From Miscanthus floridulus (lineage: Eukaryota > Streptophyta > Magnoliopsida > Poales > Poaceae), in contig NC_089588.1 in assembly GCF_019320115.1 (NCBI RefSeq), positions 112,316,278 to 112,380,277 of the forward strand: 64,000 nt of DNA. Direction: 5' to 3'. Below the pieces are notes generated by a model that saw only the letters and a program-made list of their open reading frames with translations, had not been told where the DNA came from and made no database searches. Positions within the stretch are counted from its first letter, which is position 1, and each line of letters opens with the position of its first letter. Shown in pieces: positions 56,241 through 64,000 of this stretch. Made by a program: the position numbers and the translations under genes.

Positions 56241-57543
56241 GCATGTTTACTCCCTGCCCTGTTTTTTTTTTTTCGGAAGCACTCCGATCCCTGCTCTGGT
56301 TTTGAATTGAGATCACTACAATGTGTGTCAATATGTTAAGTGTCTAATAACATGAACATGAAGGAAGAGGACCTAAGCAATTGATTTGGAGGTGCTGTTT
56401 GAATTGCCAGTGTACGTAAGGCTGTATATTCGAGTTTGTACTCTGTAACGGTTCTGACGTTTTGGAGATTAGTTTGAATTTTTCTTCGACAATGAAAGTG
56501 CATTTTGTCTTTCAAAGAATATAATCAGATGGTTAGGTCCACGATACAAGCTGTGCTGCTCTGCACTCTGGACGACCCACGATAGTTAGAAGCCCACCAG
56601 GGCCCATACCTTGACTTGTCAGTCCTTGCACTATACCTGGGCCTCTGAAAATTGCTGAGGGTTACTTTCCTAATATGAACAGTTCCATAAGAAGATCCTA
56701 ATTAAAGGAAGCAGCTGCAAAAAGGCATACTGATCATTGCGTTCCAGTAAGCATGCAAATCAAGTTAATACACGTAGTGCAGTAAAGCACGCTAGAGGTT
56801 TCTAGGGAAAAACATGGCCCTCACATTGTCATAGCCTTTCTCAGCTGCAACTAATTATACGCTTTTAGGGTCTGTTAAGTTGAAGGCATGTACCGCTTGC
56901 CTGACAAAATGTGTTGCTTATAAATTCGAAGGAATCTACCTGGCCAAGCAAATGTCTATAAATTTGAAGAAACAGGAAGATAATCTGTTTGGTTGAAAGC
57001 CTATGTGCACGAGAAGGTTGACAAATAGATAAAATATGTTTGATAGTCTAATGAAAGAGGTAACGAGTTTCAATTGGTGACATGCTTAAACATATAAACA
57101 ATGTTAATAGTATTCTTAAAGATATAAAATATACCAATATTATTGCTTAAAATATAAAAAATACTTAATAATGTCCATAATAAGAGCTCCATTAATAATA
57201 TGCCTAATAAAGATATAAATTATGTACAGTTAACGTGCACTCTTATAGTTCGATTAACAAAAATAAATTATTTGGATTATTTTTGCAAGTTATAAAATTC
57301 TTAAAAGTAAATATTTTTGCTTGGAAATATAAACATTTTAATAGTAAACTAGTACATTTAATTAAAGACTAGGGAGAGAACTGAAAAAGGAAATCTGTTT
57401 TTCACAGTACTTGTTTATTGTGTTGACATAACCATGTGTTTATTTATATATAAAAAGATAGTTTACAGGCAGCCAAATGATTAGATTATAATAAATACGT
57501 ACAATGACTTTCACTAACCCAGGCAGCAAGTGCTCTTTTAATT
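56241..57543. other. AT-rich intergenic DNA
   Basis: No gene seen. The end (57535-57543, CTTTTAATT) is the left target duplication of the next Mutator-like element. Confidence 0.5.
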
Positions 57544-58963
57544 CGGTAATGCTATAGACCGGCCGTCCGGGCTTCCGGACGCACCGCTCGCACTTCACCC
57601 ACTCCACCCACTGGCCCGCAGTCGCTCTCTCCCGCAGTCGCACTCCGCCCGTTCCCCCGCCCTCGCTCTCTCCCGCACTCGCTCTCCGCGCCACTTTCCT
57701 GCCCGCTCTTTGCGCCGTCGCCGCGTGAGCTCCCTCCCTCCATCCGTCCCTCGCTCCTCCGTGACCTCCCTCCGTCCGCACGCGAGCTCGCTGCTTGCCT
57801 GCCCGCCCGTGCTCCCTTCCTCCCTCCGTCCCTCACCCTCCGCGACCTCCATGCACCCCCACTCTCCCTGCGACCCGGCTCCCGCACCCCACCGAAGATG
57901 AGGACGACGGCGGCGGCTCCGACGAGGTAGGTCGCGGGGGGATCTAGATCTGAGGCCTTTCTCCTCCTCCTCTGGATCTGGATCTAAGTCCTCCTCCCTC
58001 CTCCTCTGGATCTGAGCCCTCCTTCTCTTCCTCCACCTCCTCCTCGTCCTCCTCTGGATCTAAGGGATGTGGCGGTGGCTAGGGTTTCGGCGAGCTCTCG
58101 GGGTCAGATCTCGCCGTGTTGTAATGGTTTTTTCGGATGTTGCAACAGATGATTTCGAATGTTGCAATGGGATTTTTTGTTGTTGTTGCAACAGATGTTT
58201 TTGCGATGTTGTAGTAGCACTGCTTGAGATGTTGCAGTATGTTTTAGTTGCTTCAATCTCATATTACCGTAGTTGTTCCATGTTGTTGCAAGTGTTTTTA
58301 TTTCGAGCGTTGTTTCATATGCTTCACACCAGTGTTATAATAATATGTTCCAAATGTTTTAGCCCCTTCAACCTATTGTTGCAGCAGTTTGTTCGATGTT
58401 GTTGCAATAATATGTTCATATTGTTTCAGCTGCTTCAGCCTAATGTTGCAGTTGTTGTTCCTTGTTGTTGCAATAATATGTTCATGGTGTTTCAGCTGCT
58501 TCATCATAATGTTGCAACTGTTGTTCCTTGTTGTTGCAATAATATGTTCATGGTGTTTCAGCTGCTTCAGCTTAATGTTGCAGTAGTTGTTTCCGTGTTG
58601 TTGCACGTGTTTTATTCCAGCTTTCTATGTTGTTCGGCCAGGGGCGAGCCAAGCGGCCAGGGGCGCGTGGCTCGCCGGAGGGATAGTGGACGGAAGCGTT
58701 GGGGCCAACCGGATGGGGGTGCTGCGGTCAGGGGGGCGATGGGGCATGCTCGTATGTGGGGCGGTGCGAAGGCGTACGCGGCGGGTGTGGGGACAAGCTG
58801 CAGTGGCGAGCTGGGGGGGGGGGGGGGGGGCGCACGGCGCAAGCGACAAGCGCGGGGGAAACGATCAGAGAAGAGAAACAGGAGGAGCAGCGTGCGGGAC
58901 TTGCGTCCGCAGCACCGTTGGATGGATCGGTATCCATCGGACGTCCGGGCACCAGCACTCCCG
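57544..58963. mobile_element. Mutator-like element with 9-bp duplication
   Basis: CTTTTAATT stands on both sides (57535-57543 and 58964-58972), a perfect 9-bp duplication as made by Mutator-like elements. The ends CGGTAATGCTATAGACCGG and, in reverse, CGGGAGTGCTGGTGCCCGG are imperfect inverted repeats. The interior has a C-rich, gene-like left part (57600-58080), the 72-bp tandem repeat, and a GC-rich right part with an 18-G run. No MURA transposase is seen. Long overlapping frames here have repeat or composition origins. Confidence 0.8.
58380..58612 (+). repeat. 72-bp tandem repeat, about three units
   Basis: Units share TTGTTGCAATAATATGTTCA, then GTGTTTCAGCTGCTTCA, then TAATGTTGCA, starting near 58396, 58468 and 58540, with diverged GTTGCA-rich units upstream from 58130. 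The period is divisible by three, so all three frames on each strand stay mostly open. Confidence 0.85.
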
Positions 58964-58972
58964 CTTTTAATT

Positions 58973-59779
58973 TGGCCCAGGAACTCACTTTTGTCCGCTT
59001 GGTTGGGGCATTGGTTGCCTGGTGCTGCCAGCATTCCAGGATTCTAACCAAACAACACACGGGAAGATAGGCTGTAGCTGTTAGGCCATGCTTGCAACCA
59101 AACAAGCTCTAACAGTTTACCTCAACCTCTACACGAGGTCCACAGCGGGTTCCTTTGTCTCTATATCATTGTTGTTATATATGCAAGCCTAAAATATCTG
59201 CAAGTCTCACTGTGAACCAATGTTACCACAAAATTTAACATATTCTGGTTAGAGGTTGAAATGCTAATAAAAATATTGCAGGCTGCTGGGAGGTGATTTT
59301 CAAAAATAAAACGTTGCTGGGAGGTCGTGGCCTCAATTTTAAATATAAAAAGTTCTATTTGCTAATCACCAATAATTGAAGGTATGCCATAATTCATAAC
59401 CATCTCTTGAAGAAGCGGGCTTGCCAAAAGTAGGTGGTACAAGTGAGATATCACCAATTCTCTTTTAATGCTACAATCTGAAAAAAAAAATCCCAGAATT
59501 ACAATCACAGCTGTACATTTTTGTCTCCTCGTATATCCTGATCTGTGACATTTCCATGGGCAATGAGTAAACAATAACATCATTGCTAGCGGGGTTGGGG
59601 TTGGGGGGGTGTCGGCCTGTTGTTTACTTGTTTCCATTGGCCATCGCTGTTCTGAACCTGCGACAGAAACTGAGGTTTTTTTTCTTGAGGAAAACAGGGA
59701 AAAAAGATTAGAATGCAGAGAAAGGAGAGAAATTGAGGTTCTTCTCCTGTCGTTAGTTGTAAGGGATGCTCGGTTTGGG
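58973..59779. other. Intergenic, no gene seen
   Basis: AT-rich sequence without recognisable coding. A GCTGGGAGGT motif occurs twice (59284 and 59315). At the end (59760-59800, minus strand) is an EMHPNHPTQ-like coding piece that duplicates the C-terminal tail of the NLR fragment next to it. Confidence 0.5.
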
Positions 59780-61011
59780 TGGGATGATTGGGATGCATCT
59801 CAGTGGCATGCTAACCTTCAACTCCATATGTCATAGTTGAGATGGTTGGGATGAATCTCAAGCACGGGTCAGTGCAGCCTTGGCCTCCTCCACTTCCATC
59901 TCGCTGGCGCCTCTGGATCGGAAGTAAACCATGACATTCTTCAGTGACAGCAGGTTGCCTAAGCCCAAGTCGAAACAACTACCATCGCTGCTCGCAATTT
60001 CTCTCACATCCCTTGCATACAACGTGAAGGCAAGGTTTTTGAGCCTCATCATAGCTCCTTGATGGAAGAACACAGCTCCCATAAATCCCATCAGCCTGCA
60101 ATCTACCAGGCATGGGAACGAACAATCACCAACGACGAATCTCCGAGGGATTTTGAGTTTCTCATGGTCCAACATCAGATACAGATGACGGAGTGCTGGC
60201 AACCTCCCAAGACTTTCTAGATCCTCCTGGTGCAGCTCCCTCACGTTGATCCACAGCAAGGAGAGGCACAGAAGCGAAGGAGTCATCCAATCTGGCAGCC
60301 TTGAGAACCAGCAGGATTGTAGTTGCAATCTACGGACATGTCGAGGAGCGACCCATGCATCAAAATTGTATTCCCCACCAGAGCCCCAGATAACTAGACT
60401 CTGGATTTTTCTCAACTTGCATAGGCACGCCACCAAAGATTTCTCCAAGGTGTTGTTCCAGAAGAAAACTTCTAGCTCCCTAAGTTCTGTTCTGGCACAG
60501 CTCTTCTGTGATATCCATGGATTCGTCACAGAGGTATAACATTGAGAGCTCTTCAAGTGTTGTTAGGCTCCCAATCCCATTTGGTACTCTTGTATTTTGG
60601 TCGACACAAAGACACGTCAAATGTCTTAGCTGAACAACAGTTGATGGCAGGCTACCAATATAACTTCCCACTACGTCCAATGTTTGTAGATAACGCACAG
60701 GTTTCCTATTTCATCTGGGAGCTCATTACTATATGTCCTTTCAAGTCCCAAATACCTCAAGTGAAATAAATTTCCAAGATGCTTAAGATCACAACCTTGT
60801 GGGAGATAACTACCTTCTAAATTTAGTACACGCAAAACCCTGAAGCTTGCAAGGGCCGGCATTAGATCAAAAGCAGATGAAAATGTAATAACTGACCTCA
60901 CTTGTAGCATGCTCATACTAGGGAATGGACTAGTCAGGTGTTCAACGCTGTTCTGAAGCGACAACCTTTGAAACATTTTCGATGGAGATGTGCTGTGCTC
61001 ATTGTTCAATA
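59780..61011 (-). pseudogene. NLR leucine-rich-repeat region, frameshifted
   Basis: Minus-strand coding covers the LRR part of a grass CC-NBS-LRR protein: KMFQRLSLQNSVEHLTS, RVLRVLNLEGSYLP, HLGNLFHLRYLGLERTYSNE, LPDEIGNL, then in another frame RYLQTLDVVGSYIGSLPS and GIGSLTTLEELSMLYL, then in a third LREDL-type repeats ending SRGASEMEVEEAKAALTRA. Frame changes near 60700 and 60490 and a stop before the EIHPNHL tail break it. The NB-ARC domain would lie beyond 61011, where the LTR retrotransposon has inserted. Intact relatives are intracellular immune receptors. Confidence 0.85.
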
Positions 61012-63076
61012 TGTTAGATTGATCTCCACCAATGGTTAATTGGGCCCTTGGATCCGCGTCCTAATCGGAGGCGCCCAACCGCTCCATGGTTAGTGGGACC
61101 CATTGCACAGTGCCTTAAAAAGGGAGGTGGGGGCTGGGGCACAAGGTAGGAGAATCACCCGAGCCGCCTGTTTACACCAAAATTTGGTAAGCTTATCCTA
61201 GAAAGGAAGAGATCGGCCGATGATGTCAAAAGGAAGAAAGTCTTCTAATTAAGGGATATGTATGAGCCGACCAGGAAATATTATTTTATTTGGAGAAACA
61301 CGACATCCAGATGCATATCACGATGAAAGAAACAAGGACACATATCAAACAAGAAAGCTTCATCAGCAAGGATTCTGCATAAGAGAAATTAGAATCTATG
61401 TATCTTGATATTTCTTTTTGTTATCTAGTCGTGTTCGTTTAGGACTCTTATTAGCCCATGGTATAAATATAAACCCCTGGCTATTGTACCAAATCATCTA
61501 CCAATCAATCAATACAATTATTTTTTCGACTTCACGCCAACCCTTAGGAGTAGGAGTAATGTAGCTTTTCGGCGAGTTCTTCAACAAACAGGAGTGCATC
61601 GACTGATCAACCTTCAGCTTGCTTATGAGTACCGTCACGACTTGTATTGTGCTTGTAAAGCTACATCAGCTGATTGATCTTTTATGAGCCATAATATAAG
61701 TTAGTTATCGATATGTATCGTAGTTTGTAAGGCTGCATCAACTGATTGATCTCTTACGAATCATAATATAGATCAAAGTTATCGATCTTGTGTAAAATAA
61801 CTTGTTGTTTAATACAAAATCACAAGTTATCGAATCTGCTAAGATTAGTAAGACTTTCCTTGCTGTTTTTGGTTGATTCACTAGTTATCGATCTTGTTAT
61901 AATTAATGTTTTATTAATTATAGCAAAAACATCTGATTGAAATAGAGATAAATCGGCATCATATCATCTTAATTGGTTGTTCTCTGATTTGATCATGCTT
62001 TAAATCTTATAATTGATGGCTTAATTCTGCTAGATCGGTTGTTTTATCTCTATTCTAATCAAACATAGTATGCATCCAAAAACATGTTTTAATCTTGAAT
62101 AAACTAACTAGTTAATGAGATCTAATCTAATGACACTACCATAGCTGTATCAATCCGGTCAAACCTCACTGGTAAGACTTTAGATCAGAAATTATTGATT
62201 AGTGGTTTTATTCGTGATCGAGATATGTACTCTGTTTGTTTGCTATGTCTACATCGGCTGTTTTAGCCGATTGCCTATGCTCTCACACATATAGCATGCT
62301 TTCATGAATCTGTCAACATATAGATGGTTTCATATATTCTTTGGCTTTAGTTTATTATTATTATCATAGCTGTATCGATCCGATCGAACCTCACTGTTGA
62401 TGATAACAGATTAGATTCAGAGCGTTTGTACTAGACAGTCGATTTATTCGCATGTTATATCCTTTTTCATCAAACTTATCGGCTCAATGCTTTACACTGG
62501 TTATATTCATCTAGCTAATGATGTTTTCTTTATATTACTTATATTTGGGTGTATTGTACTTGTTCTGTCTGGATTAATCAATCATAATAAAATCGCTATG
62601 ACCCATGAGTATCGGTTATCTTGAATTCATACCATCATTATTGATATTAGCCGATAATCTTTAATTCAGCGATCCTTGCTTTACTGATATGTTGGATATC
62701 GACTATTCAGTCGATAGCCCCATTGAATCTGCTATTTTAGCCGATTCGTATCATTATCGTTTAATATTAGTCGATAATCCTTGATTCAAAGGTCTTCATT
62801 CCATGAATACGCTGGATATTAACTATTTAGTCGATAGCCCCATTGAATCGGCTATTTGGCCACATATTGGAACTGTCTAGTGCAACACCGACATGTTCCA
62901 CCTTAAACTACTGATTATTCTCTCCTTGTCAATTGCAGGGTCAAATTGACTAACACGCCTTTGGTCCTGAAACCAACCGTTCTTGTGTTGAAGCTAAACA
63001 GATCTTTGGGCTGACTTCACTCAGATCGTCCGGCTTGTTGTGTGTTGATCACATCGCCACATTTTTTGTGTCAACA
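61012..63076 (+). mobile_element. 5' LTR of a retrotransposon inserted in the NLR
   Basis: The LTR begins TGTTAGATTG exactly where NLR coding stops and ends TGTGTCAACA at 63076 (TG...CA, about 2065 bp). A TATA box (TATAAATA, 61462-61469) and CAATCAATCAATACAATT nearby fit an LTR promoter. AGCTGATTGATC-type and TCGATAGCCCCATTGAATC blocks are duplicated inside. The expected left TSD copy is CAATA (61007-61011). The partner LTR lies outside the window. Confidence 0.7.
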
Positions 63077-64000
63077 CATGTTTTGGCACGCCCGGTGAGA
63101 CCACAATCGTCTGATCAGAAGTTAGAGATATGGATTCCGAGCATTGAAAAGTGCTTAACTCTACTTGGACGCATGCTGCTAGAAATCACGTATGGAAGAA
63201 ACTACAGAAAAAACAGGGCGTACCGTTGTAGGCTTCGTGTCTACTAGTATGTGTCATTACTCCACCGTGTAGATCGTCATGTTTCAAGAAGGAGCGTTCA
63301 ATGCGGTTACAGTATGAAGTTCCAGCAAGTAATCCAGGGTGTGTCAGTGCGTCTACTGGTCCCAAGGAGTTAATGCATCTGCTGGAGACATGCAGGATAC
63401 ATGCTATGTGTGCAAATCTGATTCTAAGGAGTTGGATTTGTTGACGAAGTAGACCGACAATCGTACAGCAGATGAGTAGCCGATAGACATATCGCCTTGC
63501 AAATAACCGGTAAGTCTCAATGAATGCTGTAAAGATACAGGAATCAGCTATTGGAGAGCGGAATTGACTTTTCAAGAAAGGAATCGGCTATTGGAGAGCG
63601 GAATCAACTTTTCAAGAAAGGGATCGGCTTGATACAATATTCTTAGTTCAAAATGCAAGCTGATGCCAATGGATCAAGACATTAATGCAAGCCAATGGAG
63701 CCTTTTATTCAGTTGGATTCGAGAGAATACATCACAAGACTCCAGTGCATCACATATGACTTGCTTGGTGAATGAAGACACTTGTACACATGATAAGAGA
63801 AAGCAAACAAGGGACATATCAGATGAACAACATGTAACAGGAGTCATGTCTTTACCTAACTCATGGATGGAGGAGTCTCGACAAATATATGTGATTTCAT
63901 TTTGTAGTTGGAAATATAAAAATTCAGATTGGAATTAATTGTTTGGCCGGAAAGCTCTGTACAGATGTCAGATATCGGTATCAACCATGCAAGGCCAAAC
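63077..64000 (+). mobile_element. Internal start of the LTR retrotransposon
   Basis: Just after the LTR, TGTTTTGGCACGCCCGGTGA resembles the segment that follows the 5' LTR in several grass Gypsy elements and includes the primer-binding site. A 45-bp direct duplication around GCTATTGGAGAGCGGAAT lies at 63547-63640. A short frame from 63663 could be the start of gag-like or leader sequence, but I do not recognise it. The element runs past the window end. Confidence 0.55.

Noticed and set aside
58067..59047. A 326-codon Cys/Phe/Val-rich frame that looks like a membrane protein
   Set aside because: It is produced by the 72-bp tandem repeat, whose period is a multiple of three, and it runs across the Mutator-like element border at 58963.

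Overview
The window looks like nuclear DNA of a grass (Poaceae, probably panicoid). The reasons are spliceosomal genes with GC-rich exons, a plant tRNA-Ser(GCU), an Au-type SINE, Stowaway MITEs, and several CACTA transposons whose subterminal arrays carry the TTTGCCGAGTGC / GCACTCGGCAAAG motif. I cannot name the species. It is transposon-dense, gene-poor DNA in which insertion junctions can often be read to the base from target-site duplications (TSDs).

Layout. 1-1.26 kb: a LINE reverse-transcriptase fragment and a Helitron-like end. 1.26-14.6 kb: a 13.3-kb compound CACTA holding two decayed copies of both transposase genes; only its outermost ends share a TSD (CAT). 14.6-17.6 kb: GC-rich repeats, a second Helitron-like end and a decayed RING-H2 gene. 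17.6-22.3 kb: another CACTA (TSD TCT) with a roughly 0.45-kb-arm inverted repeat. 22.35-27.63 kb: a TA-flanked MITE, then a dispersed repeat split by an hAT-like element and by a CACTA (TSD TGA) carrying pieces of a GAUT-family glycosyltransferase gene and a TWINKLE primase-helicase gene. 28.1-28.4 kb: an intact type-2 lipid-transfer protein gene. 28.7-31.95 kb: a possible Helitron. 35.5-40.3 kb: a tonoplast-sugar-transporter-like gene broken by a solo LTR inside an exon and by a frameshift. 41.2-43.35 kb: an intact two-exon pollen-receptor-like LRR kinase. 44.4 kb: tRNA-Ser. 45.4-49.05 kb: a Mutator-like element and a CACTA with a duplicated left end. 49-61 kb: a graveyard of resistance-type genes (two NLR LRR fragments and a kinase-MSP gene), broken up by CACTA, solo-LTR and Mutator-like insertions. 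61-64 kb: the 5' LTR and start of an LTR retrotransposon inserted in the second NLR fragment.

The only genes I consider probably functional are the lipid-transfer protein, the receptor-like kinase and the tRNA. They do not form a pathway. The main interest is in transposon biology: compound CACTA ends, a hairpin that could make small RNAs against the same family, captured gene fragments, stop codons of the kind left by cytosine deamination, and datable nested insertions.
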